This document shows, one piece after another, positions 11,676-22,096 of a stretch of DNA of 64,000 nt. The first letter of the stretch is position 1; each line of letters begins with the position of its first letter. Position numbers and translations under genes: made by a program. The DNA is from Phylloscopus collybita (taxonomy: Eukaryota > Chordata > Aves > Passeriformes > Phylloscopidae): contig JAJNNQ010000027.1 of the NCBI GenBank assembly GCA_027886175.1, positions 8,322,001-8,386,000 of the forward strand, read 5' to 3'. The notes below the pieces were generated by a model. The model worked only from the letters and a program-made list of their open reading frames with translations, was not told the DNA's origin and searched no databases.

Positions 11676-11687
11676 AGAAGTGAAACT
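11676..11687 (+). promoter_or_regulatory. IRF/ISRE-like element AGAAGTGAAACT
   Basis: AGAAGTGAAACT matches the GAAnnGAAACT half of the interferon-stimulated response element and is one base off the ETS-IRF composite GGAANNGAAA. It lies about 300 bp upstream of the CD40 ATG. Mammalian CD40 responds to interferon-gamma, so an IRF site is plausible. This is inference from motif and context. Confidence 0.4.
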
Positions 11688-11699
11688 TGGAGCTCCTGC

Positions 11700-12300
11700 C
11701 GGGGGGCTGCAGAGGCGCACCCCTCCGATCCCGCGGACCGGGGCCGACCCCTGCCCCTGCTCCTGCCTGTGGCCGTGGCTCCGGGCTGGCGGCTCCCCGC
11801 GGTGGCAGCGCCTGCCCGCAGGCCGGGCGGGCAGCGCGGGGCTCGGGGGGCTCGGCGGGGAGCTGTCCCCAGCCGGGGCCGGCGGGGAAGCCCCGGGGCG
11901 GGCGGCCCAACGCCCCAACGCCCCTTCCTGGGCGGGACGGACCGAGGCACTCTTAGGAGGGCGGCGGCGGCCGGGGCGCAGCGCCATGGACCGGTTGGGG
12001 CTTTTGGGACTGCTCTGCGCGGCGCTGCTGGGCGTGAGTGGGGCCGGGATCGGGGCATGGACCTGTGGGACAGAGGCAGAGGGTATCCCTCCATCCCTGT
12101 GTCTGTGTCCCGCCGGGCTTTCCGGGACGGGGCACGCTCCGGCCGCTCCGGCCGGTCCCCTCGGCGCAGCCGCTCCTCTCCGGGGAGCCCCGGGGCTGTG
12201 CGCGGGCGGCGTGAGCGGGACCCGGCGGCGCTGCCGCGTCGGGTCCGTCGGTCCGGTCTCCCGAGACCCAACCAGGGCGGAGGAGCTGTCTGGACTATCT
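11700..12300. promoter_or_regulatory. CD40: CpG island over CD40 exon 1
   Basis: A dense CpG tract spans the last 280 bp upstream of the CD40 ATG, the 48-bp coding part of exon 1 and the start of intron 1. Several overlapping frames of 200-285 codons on both strands are open only because of composition. Confidence 0.6.
11986..12033 (+). CDS. CD40: CD40 exon 1: signal peptide
   Basis: ATG in good context (GCGCCATGG) opens 16 codons, MDRLGLLGLLCAALLG, a hydrophobic signal-peptide core. The donor GTGAGT follows directly, in phase 0. The start is chosen because it is the only in-frame ATG ahead of the donor and gives a standard leader. Confidence 0.9.
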
Positions 12301-15300
12301 GGTATCCTCTCCTGATCTTTTACCCACGCGCTTTCGCTTTCCTCCGATGGCGCGAGCCCGGTAGCCCAGCCCCGCCCTGCGCTGCCCCGGAGGTCCCCAC
12401 GGGCAGGAACGGGTAGTGGCGAGGCCCAGGACCCTCGGCCGGGACCTCCAGTCGGGCTGGAACCGGCTGCCGGCGCTTCTTTCACTTCTCGGTTCCCTGT
12501 GGGCGGGTGTGACTGCTGGGACGGCCCCGCGGCCTCATCGCTGTTCCCGAGCCGGGGCTGCTCGAGGTGCCCACGGAGTGGGCTGTGCCCGGCTGGGTGC
12601 TCTCCATGGCACCCTCGGCCCTGCCCTCTCTCCTTCGCTCTTGCCGGAGCCCCCGTCCCGCTCCCCAGGATGGCCAGGCGGATCTGCTGAGAGCTGCCGG
12701 GCTACTGGGGATGGGCAGCGAGGGGCTGCCTCTGTGAGAGGAACGGTGCTCCGGGTGCTCTCTTGCACCCTGTCTTGCCCAAGAGCTCATTCCCCGCCTC
12801 ATTTTTACCCTTCCTTGTGCAGGTAGTCCCCTGCCAGAAGGAGCAAGGGCAGGCTCTGGCAAAGTTTGCGTGGGTGATGTGCTTGACTGGGGCTTTCCTG
12901 TCCCTCAGGGACGGTGTGTCAGCCTTGGGAAGGGGCTGGCAGTGTTCTGGGCGTGAAAGCTTGGTGATTGCTGCTTCCTTTGTGAGGGACTGCAGTACAG
13001 CTGGCAGGGGCACGGGGTGATGTGCAGTTCTTATGGTAGGAAATCTGGCAAAATGTGGAGCAACTCTACCGGAATCACTGCTACCCCACTTCAAAGACAG
13101 CACTGATGCCAATAGGCAGTGTGGGTGGCTGCTGTGGTCTGTGGTTAGTGGAGGTGTGGGAAGAGCAGTGTGGTGTGAGGAAGCCCTCACCTCAGGATGC
13201 AGGTTAGCACACATGTCTGTGGAAGTGTGGTGATGTGGGAGTGTTGGATATGAATTCACAGGTCTTGTTTCTTCCAGTGCTGGGAGCCTGGTGATGCCTT
13301 AACATGCTTTGATAAGCAGTATATATACAAGGGCAGATGCTGCAACCGGTGTCGGCCAGGTATGGAAACCTTTTCCTAGGGACCTGACAACTGGGCTGTG
13401 CCTGGACCTACTGCCTGGCCTCAGCAGGGCAAACTTCATTTTGTGTGATGGACCCCCTCCACCTCATTGCCAGTACTGCTGACAGCTTCACTTCGCTGTG
13501 GCATCTTAGTGATAGAGCAACCGGGACCTTGTGGGTGCTCTAGGAGACCCCTTGGACCTCACCAAATGTGCCACAGCTTTCTTGGGACTGTTTGTGCTCT
13601 TGCAGCTACAGGACCCCATGGCAAAGGCAGCTTTGTGGGGAGAGTGCTGCCACTGGCACTAGCAATTTGTGATGGTATTTGCCATCTCCTGCTGTCACTG
13701 TCAGGTCATCTCCCAGTCCCTGGAGTGCTGGAGTGGCCCCACAGCCCTCCCTCCCTCACCTGGCCCCTGCAATGTTTGTGGTCATCAGGTGAGCTGGCTC
13801 CTTCAGCCCTGGCTTCAACACAGAATGCTACAGCAGTCCTGGCATCCACAGCTGCCAGCATTCCCCTGTTCTGCTGGCAGAGGTGCTGTCTGGAAAGAGG
13901 GAAAACCTCCTTGCCCCTTTTTCACCAGCCTCTATTGCAGGGGAAAGGCTGGTCTCTGAGTGCAATACAACAGAAGACTCTGTCTGTGCCCGCTGTGAGA
14001 GTGGGCACTATCAGCCAAGCTGGACCAAGGAGAAGCACTGTGCTCCTCATGATATCTGTGAAGACAGTAAGTGCTCCCTGTGACCACTGACCCCAACCTG
14101 TGGGGACTGGCTCCCCTACTCGGTGTCTCACCTTGTCCATGTTCCCTCTGCCCAGACGCCGGCCTCATTGTGAAGGTGCAAGGCAATGTAACACACAACA
14201 CGGTGTGCCAGTGCCGGGCTGGCACGCACTGCTCTGACATCAGCTGCCAGACCTGCGTGGAGAACCAGCCTTGCCAGCTTGGCTCTGGCTTCGTGGCAGG
14301 TGAATCTGACAAGTTGTTCCCACTCAACAGGACTGATGCCATCAGCACTGACCTCAGGGAATGGGGGTTCCCCCAGCCCTGGCAGGGCTTTGGGAGAGCT
14401 GTGCCATTGCCACACACTGTGCTGCACATCTGCCCTCTGCAGCCTGTTGCCCCCTCAGGCCCTCACCCCCCCACTGCCCCTGCTGACCTTTCTGCCATCT
14501 CTGCTCCTCTTCAGCCAAGGCAATGGACCAGATGTCATCCCCCTGTGAACCCTGTGCAGAGGGCACCTTCTCCAACGTCTCTTCTAAAACTGAGCCATGC
14601 CATCCCTGGACAAGGTATTGTCTGAGTACAGACCATGTCCTTCCACCAGCCCCAGTGAGCACATCCTCTGCTGCCAGTTTTCTTGGTAGCCTTGAGGACT
14701 GGGCAGCCAGGCTGGTCTCTGAGGTGACACAGCATCTGGCTGGTATAGGGCCAGAGTGAGAGGAACAGGGCTAGAAGCACAGTGCAGTCCAGGGCAACAT
14801 TGACTGCAGTCGAGGCAGACATTCAGGCACTTGTCTGTCCCTCAGTTTGTGCACAGACTGCTTGTCCCTTCAGGAGTGTCCATGCTGTCATCCATGCTGG
14901 AAGCAAGGGATCAGGATCTATGGGAATGCCCCATGCCCTGTTCAGGTTCTCCCTCCCAGTGCTCTCTGTGGCTGTAGTCATCAGCCAAAGCACAAGCCCT
15001 TTCCATGGGGAGTTTGGCTTTGAGGATGCCATGAACTGGCAGGTCATCCCTGTCTTAGAAAGCTGCTTGAGGGTTAATTGCAGTTCCTGGTAGAAACATG
15101 AGCCTTATTTCCAAGCTGAATTAGTCTTGCTTCAGCTGCCAGCCATTGGATTTCACTTTGCTTTTATCTGTGCCCAGAAATTACTTCCCCACAGAGCATT
15201 TGTAGCCTATCCGAGCTTTTCTGTCATAGCTACAGTGCTCAAGCCCTGGGCGCTTCCCCGACCAGGCAGGTCTGCTCCTTCTTGTGCCTTGGCCCTAAAT

Positions 15301-16838
15301 TTGTTCCCCTCCTCAGCAGTTTCAGCAGCTCCAGGCCAAGCCCCTGGGTTGGTACCCTGCTGCATACCTGCTTTCCCATCACGCTGTGTCAGTGGGGTCT
15401 CTCTGCTCACCCTGTTGGAGCTTGGCGGGCTCAGAGCAGGATGCATTTTGGGACAGCTGGGGTGCCTACTCAGCCCCAACTATTCACTGAGCTCGGGTTA
15501 CTGCTGTTACATGGTCTTGTTCTTCCCTGCAGTTGTGAGGAGAAGGGGCTGGTGGTGAAGGTGAAAGGGACGAACTCCTCGGATGTGATCTGCGGTGAGT
15601 GCCCGGTGCCCAGGGCTGATCCAGTGCAAAGCAGAGAGTTCCTCAGGGCTCCAGCTCCTGTAGCACTCAGAAGAGCTGGCCTCATGAATGTGATGTTTTT
15701 GGGAGAGGAAGGTCTGAGTGTGTGGCCAGTGTGATGCCTTCCTGCCTCTCTGTCTCCATGAGGGAGCCCTGTGGGGCTGGAGTGGAGCACTCCGTGTCGT
15801 GCTGGGTGTCCCGTGGGTGCCTCACTGACCCCGTGTCCTCCTGCAGAGTCAAGCAGGCGCTCCTCGCTGTCAGTGCTGATCCCCATCATGGCTGCAGTTG
15901 TCACATGCCTCGTGGGTGTCTGCATCTACTGCCTGGTCCACAAAGGTGAGGGGCTAAAGCATGTGAACTGCTGCCTTGACCGAGGGAGGGAGAACTTTGG
16001 CCAGATGGGCCATAAAGGGCCGAGGGGCTGAGCCAGGGACTCGCAGCTCTGCTTAGAGTGGGGAAGCTCCTCTGGGGACATCACCAGGACAGGGTTCACT
16101 GAGTCCTGCTCTGTCTTTGGGAGTAGGTGTGTTGGCACTGCTGCAGCCTGAGCTGGGTCAGGCTCTTGGGGCACAACACTGGTGCCCCACGAGTCTGTTC
16201 TGGCTCCTGCTGTGACCCCCAACCTGCCCAGCCAGGCATAACGTGAGCTGCAGGACCTGTGATGCAGCAGCACCAGCCCTGGCTCTGACCCTGGGAAGCT
16301 TCCTGCAGGGCAGGAGCACTTCCCCCTGAACATTGCCTTCTCTGTTCCTCTTTCCATCCAGATTCCAGGCGACAGGTGCCAAAGGAGGTGAGTCTACCTA
16401 GAGCCCCCTCCAGGAGTGGGTTGGGATCCCTCCTGGACACAGCTGGGGATGTGCCAGTAGTAGAGCAGGGGCTGTGGCTTTGCAATGCAGGAGGGGTGGG
16501 GGCTGAACTAGGCTGCCTCGCTGGGGCAGGACAAGGGCTGGGGCAACTCGAGGGTGCTGCTGGCAAGTGCTGAGCATTTGGGAGGGACCCATACTCTAGC
16601 CTGCACAGGAGTGTAGCAGGAGCCTGTAGAAAGACATGGGTGCAGAGCGGGGGAATATAGCTGTCTGCCCCTGACCCCTGCCCCTATGCAGATAGAGGCT
16701 GGGGAGCCCGGAGAGAACCAGCAGCCCATGGAGCAGGATGAGAATGTCTTGCCTGTGCAGGAGACCCTACTCAGGGGCCAGCCTGTGGCCCAGGAGGATG
16801 GCAAGGAGAGCCGCATCTCGGAGCAGGAGATGCTGTGA
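11986..16838 (+). CDS. CD40: CD40, TNF receptor superfamily member 5 (nine coding exons)
   Basis: CD40 is the receptor for CD40 ligand on B cells, dendritic cells and macrophages, and it signals through TRAF adaptors to NF-kappaB. The spliced coding parts are 11986-12033, 13278-13359, 13941-14066, 14156-14299, 14515-14614, 15533-15594, 15847-15945, 16362-16387 and 16692-16838. They total 834 bp, or 277 residues plus stop, the same length as human CD40. All junctions are GT/AG and all phases agree. The order of parts is signal peptide, four cysteine-rich domains, one transmembrane helix and a short tail. The tail keeps PVQET (TRAF2/3 binding) and a GKESRIS block near the C-terminus. Potential N-glycosylation sites are NTT, NVT, NVS and NSS. 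The gene lies head to head with NCOA5 and upstream of CDH22, the conserved vertebrate order. No break is visible. Confidence 0.95.
12034..13277 (+). other. CD40: CD40 intron 1
   Basis: An intron of 1,244 bp with donor GTGAGT and acceptor TTCTTCCAG. The first 300 bp belong to the CpG island. I see no further element in it. Confidence 0.85.
13278..13359 (+). CDS. CD40: CD40 exon 2: cysteine-rich domain 1
   Basis: An 82-bp exon beginning CWEPGDALTCFDKQYIYKG and ending in the CCNRCRPG stretch of CRD1. It starts in phase 0 and ends with one base of a glycine codon before the donor GTATGG. The CC-x2-C arrangement is the family pattern. Confidence 0.92.
13360..13940 (+). other. CD40: CD40 intron 2
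   Basis: 581 bp, GTATGG donor and TATTGCAG acceptor. Nothing else recognised. Confidence 0.85.
13941..14066 (+). CDS. CD40: CD40 exon 3: cysteine-rich domains 1-2
   Basis: A 126-bp exon encoding ERLVSECNTTEDSVCARC and then the CRD2 segment with HCAPHDIC. It completes a split glycine codon and ends one base into an asparagine codon before GTAAGT. CNTT is a potential N-glycosylation site. Confidence 0.92.
14156..14299 (+). CDS. CD40: CD40 exon 4: cysteine-rich domains 2-3
   Basis: A 144-bp exon encoding NAGLIVKVQGNVTHNTVC followed by QCRAGTHCSDISCQTC and the start of the next repeat. The NVT sequon is a potential glycosylation site. Acceptor is CCCAG and donor GTGAAT. The 89-bp intron before it is the shortest in the gene. 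Confidence 0.92.
14515..14614 (+). CDS. CD40: CD40 exon 5: cysteine-rich domain 4
   Basis: A 100-bp exon encoding AKAMDQMSSPCEPCAEGTF and the FSNVSS sequon found at the same place in mammalian CD40, then CHPWTR. Acceptor is CTTCAG and donor GTATTG, with phase 2 at the end. Confidence 0.92.
14615..15532 (+). other. CD40: CD40 intron 5
   Basis: The largest intron after intron 1, 918 bp, donor GTATTG and acceptor CCCTGCAG. No repeat or extra exon recognised. Confidence 0.85.
15533..15594 (+). CDS. CD40: CD40 exon 6: end of ectodomain
   Basis: A 62-bp exon encoding SCEEKGLVVKVKGTNSSDV, closing cysteine-rich domain 4 with a further NSS sequon. It begins by completing a serine codon split after AG and ends one base into the next codon before GTGAGT. 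Confidence 0.92.
15847..15945 (+). CDS. CD40: CD40 exon 7: transmembrane helix
   Basis: A 99-bp exon encoding ESSRRSS and then an uncharged stretch of about 24 residues, beginning LSVLIPIMAAVVTCL, that is the single membrane span, followed by VHK on the cytosolic side. Acceptor is CTGCAG and donor GTGAGG. Confidence 0.92.
15946..16361 (+). other. CD40: CD40 intron 7
   Basis: 416 bp between the transmembrane exon and the 26-bp exon 8. Nothing else recognised. Confidence 0.85.
16362..16387 (+). CDS. CD40: CD40 exon 8: 26-bp cytoplasmic exon
   Basis: A micro-exon encoding D-SRRQVPKE, flanked by TCCAG and GTGAGT. It brings the frame from phase 1 to phase 0, so skipping it would shift the tail out of frame. 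It supplies the basic juxtamembrane residues. Confidence 0.88.
16692..16838 (+). CDS. CD40: CD40 exon 9: signalling tail and stop
   Basis: 48 codons and TGA. The core NVLPVQETLLRGQPVAQEDG carries the PVQET motif that binds TRAF2 and TRAF3 in mammals, followed by KESRIS. The membrane-proximal TRAF6 site of mammals is not obviously conserved. PMEQDE here fits the P-x-E-x-x-acidic/aromatic pattern and is the best substitute. That last point is inference. Confidence 0.93.
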   Translation: MEAGEPGENQQPMEQDENVLPVQETLLRGQPVAQEDGKESRISEQEML

Positions 16839-17259
16839 AGGTGCAGGGCACTGCCTCCGACAGGAGCACAGACTGGGGACAGCACCATCTCCTCTGTCCC
16901 CTCTCCAGCTGGGGAGGAAGACTGGCATCTGGCCTGGCTGCAAATGATGTGGTGCTGCAGTGGACCATGACACGACCACCCCACGAGAATACCACCACAA
17001 CTCCTAGTCTGGTCACCTGCACGGGGCTGCCCTGGTGGAGCAAGGCTTGGCTGCCCGCATGAGGACATGGAACAGAGCCCCATCCCGCTTCCTGCCCAAG
17101 TGGTGCAATGCAGCCCAGCGTGGCTCCTCGTCTGCGGAGCCCTTGCAGAGTCCAGTGCAGCCCCTGGCCGCAGCAGAGTGTCATTGCTGACAGGAAGACC
17201 CTAGCACGGAGCCCGGTGTCTGAGTGCTGGAGAAGCCAGGGCTGGGAAAACGGGCTGCT
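16839..17259 (+). other. CD40: Probable CD40 3' UTR
   Basis: Sequence after the CD40 stop with no coding potential. No canonical AATAAA appears in this part. The first usable plus-strand signal I see is the ATTAAA at 17721, beyond the GC island, which would make a 3' UTR of about 0.9 kb. Confidence 0.4.
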
Positions 17260-17712
17260 AGTGCGAGATTACCACGGCAGAGCTCAGTCCCCTGTCCGGG
17301 GCGCTGCGCTGTGGAAGTGCTGCCCGTGCTGGAGCAGGGCCCGGTGGGTGCTGGCATCCGGACAGGGCACCCTGGCCCGGCTCCTCCGTGCCGCGCGGCG
17401 CTGCCGGGCTCCGTGGGACGAACAAAGAAAGGCAGGACCGGCGGCCCCACGGCTCTGCGCTGGGACAGGGCCGGGGATGGCGGCGGGGCCGGAGCGCAGA
17501 CACCGGCGTGCGGCTGCCGGGAGATGGTGCTGCGGGACCGGCGCGGGCTGCGCGGGGCGGCACCGGCACCGCCCGCCCCGGCACGCGTGGGCTCCGGGTG
17601 GGCACGGGGGGCTCTGGCCACGGGGTCCCCTCCCGCGGCTCTCCCGCGCACCCACCCGTCCGTGCGGGAGCGGCCGCGCTCCGTCACCCTCCACCCGCTG
17701 CTGGCGAACCCG
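17260..17712. promoter_or_regulatory. Orphan GC/CpG island immediately 3' of CD40
   Basis: CpG-dense sequence begins near 17,260 and stops sharply at 17,712, where it gives way to GATTAATTAAACG. All six frames are nearly open across it, a product of composition. It is not at the 5' end of any gene I recognise. It could be part of the CD40 3' UTR or the promoter of an unannotated transcript. Confidence 0.5.
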
Positions 17713-17720
17713 TGTGATTA

Positions 17721-17726
17721 ATTAAA
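17721..17726 (+). terminator. CD40: ATTAAA, candidate CD40 polyadenylation signal
   Basis: The variant hexamer ATTAAA lies 883 bp downstream of the CD40 stop at the sharp end of the GC island. It is the first good plus-strand signal I see after the stop codon. Use is unproven. Confidence 0.35.
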
Positions 17727-18779
17727 CGTGATTATCTGCCCCCTGTGCGTGAGCAGCCCCCGGCGACCCCGGGACCGGCGCTCCCAGCTCTGATGTTCCG
17801 GGAAGGATGCTTTGGGAATGGGCGGGTGCTCCCAAGGCAGAGGCTGCCACCAGAGGAGTGAGGGAAGAACTGCCACCAGATGTGCTGACCCCCACCGTGC
17901 CCCAAGCCCTCCCCAGCACACCGTGGCTGGGCCCACTCCCCTGCATGCGCTTCTCCTGTGGCTGGCCTCACTGACCCCCACAGCAGGAGCTGCCCCCAGC
18001 ACAGCCGTGCCCAGCCCGTGTCCCACACCAGAGGAGACAGAGGATGCAGGCAGGGCTGCGTGCAGTAGGCAGCTCCGTGCCCCTCGCCTCACTGCTTCGG
18101 CAGTAAAATGCTCAAGTAGGGTCCATCGCACTACAGGGTGCTGCGGTGGAGCAGCAGAGTCGCCACCGGCTCCAAAGAACTGGCGTGGGGCTGCAGTGGC
18201 ACTGAGGCCGCTGCAAGCTTTAGGTACTGGTAGCAGCCTCAGCCTGAGACCCACCACTACCTGAAAACAGGCAGCATGGCATGAGAAAGGCCATAAATCC
18301 CAGAGCAGGAGCAGCTGGAGCATGGAGCAACTTTGCCTGTACAGGCAGTGGCACATTATTTAAGGCTCCTCTTAAAACCTTATGTTAGGTTTAATAAGGG
18401 AGATAAAAACATGGCAGCAGCTTTCCCTCCTCTCAGGGCTTGGCACTCCCAGCAGTGCCGGTGGGATGCTCTCAGGCTGGGCAGCATTCCCTTGGCACCA
18501 ACCCAGAGAACACCCAGTTCTGGGGACAGATGTGATTCCGCTCCTGCTGGAGGAGAAGGTGTTACGTGGGCCACAGATGCAAAGTCTTTGGCTCCAAACA
18601 TTAAGCCTCTGGCCCCACATGGTTTCCAAAGGACTGTCTCCCCAGGTGGCAGGCTGAGCTCTCTGGGGCCAGCTCCCCATTTCCCCCAAGGCTGACCCTT
18701 CCCTGCTGGCACGCAGCACGTTGGGTGCCCACTCTGGCGTGTCAGACATGTACCATCTCATTAGTGTGTCTGTCCCCCA

Positions 18780-19035
18780 AAGTGAGAAGGGAGAGTGCGT
18801 GAAGCCTAATTGAATGTAACTAATTATTCACTCTGCAAATGCTCTGTTTAAATGGGATTGTGAGGGACAGAATTACTCATTCTGAAAAGGGGAGAGAAAG
18901 GGAGAAAGACAGAGATAAAACAAATAGAGGCGGATGCTGGAGCTGCAGCTCGCTCTCTCTCCCCAGAATACCAATTACCGGATGAAGTGATTGTATAAAT
19001 CTTTACTGAGTGAACGGACTGTACTAGTCACTTAG
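18780..19035. promoter_or_regulatory. AT-rich island, candidate conserved element
   Basis: A sudden AT-rich block in GC-richer surroundings. It contains TAATTGAATG, TAATTATTCA and CCAATTACC, which carry homeodomain TAAT/ATTA cores, and a GTTTAAAT word. No repeat family is recognised. Candidate enhancer by composition and motif only. Confidence 0.3.
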
Positions 19036-20129
19036 TCCTGTCCTCTTATTATGAGGAAGAAATGAAAAATCATCCCACTCTCCAGTCCAGTTAAGGGCTC
19101 CCAGTCGCTCTCTTGGGCAATATCTCACCAGCTGGAGAGCTCCCCCTGGGGCTTTCTCAGGGTGGGGGTCCCACTGAGACAGGGCTGAACACTTGGCAGG
19201 AGCCCACACCCCTCCTACATCCCCAGCTCTGGGGAGGAGCAGTGGCTGTGCATGCTCTGGGGAGGTGCAGGACTTCTCCCCTAGCAAGAGCCAAGTGATG
19301 CCATGAAGCACCCTGGAACATGGGGAGACATGGGCTGGTCAAGGGCCCCAGTGTCACACATGTGACAGGTCACCCAGAGACCCCAGTGCCTGGCTCAGTG
19401 GCACTCCAGGTCTTGACTCCTCAACTTCCTTGTTCTTCCCTTCTGTGGGTCTAGCCCTGCCAGGCCCCTGGTCTCCTCCACTGGCTCCTGCAGTGCTCAC
19501 TGAAAAGGGAGAACACGATGCTTACCAACCTCTTCCCATGCTGCAGTCAATGTTTCTCACTCAGGGTGTCTCTGCTCCACTGGTTGCAGAGATGCACTTA
19601 TTGGCAGTGACCTCCATCACTCTTGCCTGCCACGTCTTTTAATCCCAGATCCCTCCAAACACCCACATTTCTGTTCTCAGTAGTGATGTAGGATGGGAGA
19701 GGAGGTCCTGGCCGTGCAGAACTGGGAAAGCTGACAGAGTCCCCCTGCACCCTGGCATCAGTGGGGAGCACCCACATTCTGGGGTCCTGCTGCATGAGCT
19801 GGTGAGGACCCAGCCTGTCCCATACTCCCTACAGGCAACCCCAGATCCCCTTCATACAAGGCTTCCAGCACGCCAGGGATTAGGGACAAGGATCACCTGG
19901 TCTTCACATCCTGCATCCAGAAACAGAGAGACCCCCTGGGCCCCTGCAGGTGCTATTCCAGAAAAGCCACAGGAGTGGGTTCACTGCAGGAAAACAGGCT
20001 GGGTACAAGTCAGTGACAAGAGGGTAAAGCCTCCAGTCTTGTCCTGGCTTGTCCTGGTTGGGGATTTGATTGTTGCCAGCAGCAAGTTTCCATGCACTGA
20101 AGATGTGCGTGTGTGGGTGTGAGGGAGAG

Positions 20130-20400
20130 ATAACATCATCATCGTCATAACAAATGCAGTTGTGCAGCTCCATTCTCTGCTTATTGGCTTTCTTCTCTTT
20201 ATCTATAAATAATTGCAGGGACACAATAGACTTTTAAGTCTGCCAAAGAGTTTGTCTCCCTCCAGCAACCGTATTGCTAGAGTGCTGCCACCTTATCTGC
20301 TTGTAGAAAGATGAGGGCGGGAAAAATATTTACTGTCAGGGATATTTGTCATCTGCAAATTACCTCTGCCTGCAGTTTGCAGCGGGGATGGGACTGACAA
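20130..20400. promoter_or_regulatory. AT-rich island with GATA-like and TAAT words
   Basis: Contains CTTTATCTATAAATAATTG, CTTATCTGCTTG and AAAATATTTACTGTC within low-GC sequence flanked by GC-richer DNA. CTTATCTG is a GATA-factor site on the opposite strand. Candidate regulatory element by motif only. Confidence 0.28.
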
Positions 20401-22096
20401 CATCCATCTGTACAGTGGGAGTGTGAGCACAGGGGGTCTCCACACTGCCCCAGACCCACCTGAGCCTTGACCCATTAGCAGGTGGGGTGGGCAGCAGCGA
20501 GTTGGCAAGCCCACCATGTGTGCAAAGCCATGCCACAGGGATGAGGGATACAGCTGATGATGCTGAAGCAGGTGCCTAACAAGTGGCTTGACTCAGAGGA
20601 TCACCTAGATGGGACTGGGACATTAGGCTTGGAGATTTGCCAAGTTGCCAACCCCTCCCCAAGCACAGGCCTGCACCTCCAGGCTGTGCAGCAGCCCCCA
20701 GCACAACAGCCCCAGGCACTGACCACCATGAGAGTCCCAGGCCTTGCTGTTCTCCTGTAAAGGCCAAAAGTGCTGGACAGTCCACCACTCTCTCAGCATC
20801 CAACATCCCTGCCAGCCCCGCTCTGCCTGCTGCTGCCAGCCCTACCAGGCTCGATCACTGCTGGAATTCCTCACATCCTGCAGCCCAGGGGCCTTTGCAC
20901 AGCACTTATCACTGCAGTATCCAAGAACCGATCTAATTGATGTGACACCAATTATTCCTGTATCACTAAATGCAGAATTAATGCATCTGTGTGTACAAAC
21001 CTCCTAGACCCTGACCATGAAATTATGGCTTTGACATGAAAAGAGCCAGAACCCAGGAGCACCATCTCTTGGCTGAGCCCTCATCATTGCAGCTCTGGCC
21101 AGCCCTGCTTGGACACCTCCCTGATGGCCACATGGACCATGCAGGATTCCTGCATCATCCAGCTGGCTGCATGGAGAGCTGGGGCTTGTGGCTCTTTGCA
21201 GACTGGGCTGCAGCCATGGTGGTCCCACACAGCCATGCCAGCCCAGGTAGCACCAACCCAAAAGTCAGTGCTAGCAGAGCTGCCCTGGCTATTGTGACAG
21301 CCAGCCCAAGGGAGCTGCATGCTCTGCAGGGCAGTGCAAAGCCATTTCTGGGCTGCTCAGCACAGCTTATGCAGAATGCAAAGCTCTTGGCTTGGACATA
21401 GACTGGTGCTGGGAAAAGCCATTCATTGCACTTGAAATTTTACTGTGAAATTAGGCTTTGCCTGGACATGCAGGGCTTGGCACAAGCAGAAGTTTGTATT
21501 TTGTAAATTGCTTTCTACAATCAATTAAAGAAACGAGATGGCTGTAGGCAGAGGTGGCACACAAGATGGCTCCAGGTTGGGGCTGGTTCCAGATCCCTGC
21601 CGTACAGCCCCAGGAGCAGTCCCAGCCAAAAGGGAGCAGCTTCAGAATGGGGAGATAGTGTGGCTGGGCAAAGCCTCATCTGATGGAAGAGGAGGTGGGC
21701 AGCTGTGAAGGGGGAGGATGGCCCCATCAGGGGCTGCTGTGCTGCCCCTGTGCCCACACTGACCACTGGGGTCACATGGGAGCACATGGGAGCTGCTCCC
21801 AGGCCTTTGCACTGTGCCAACCAGTGGCAACTCAAGCTGGAGTCATCCTGGAGATGAGCCCTGTCCCCTTGCAGCCTCACCCCAGCACCAGCGCCCCTGA
21901 TACTGTCAGGACACCATGGTGCCAGCACTGCTCCAGGGCAGCAAAGCAGAGAGGTCCCATGTGAGCTGGGGATGCAGGGAGGCACAGCCAACATGGCAAA
22001 GCTCTGGTACCCTTTCCCATCACGTTTGGGCAGAGCATGGTGAGCACAGCATGTGCTGGGCTGCTCAGATGGCAAAGGGCTTGCCCTGGTTCTGGT

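Larger units (their letters stand above)
17727..22090. other. Intergenic, no gene recognised
   Basis: Mostly mid-GC sequence with short frames lacking domains. It contains AT-rich islands at about 18,780-19,035, 20,130-20,370 and 20,925-21,010 that are listed separately or in the findings. Confidence 0.5.

Noticed and set aside
10698..12485. Open frames of 200-295 codons on both strands around the CD40 promoter
   Set aside because: They overlap each other on both strands, have no recognisable domain and follow the GC-rich island.
17108..17725. 205-codon frame and its opposite-strand partners 3' of CD40
   Set aside because: All frames are almost open across the GC island and the peptide is low-complexity Arg/Ala/Gly/Pro. 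No splice signals or domain.
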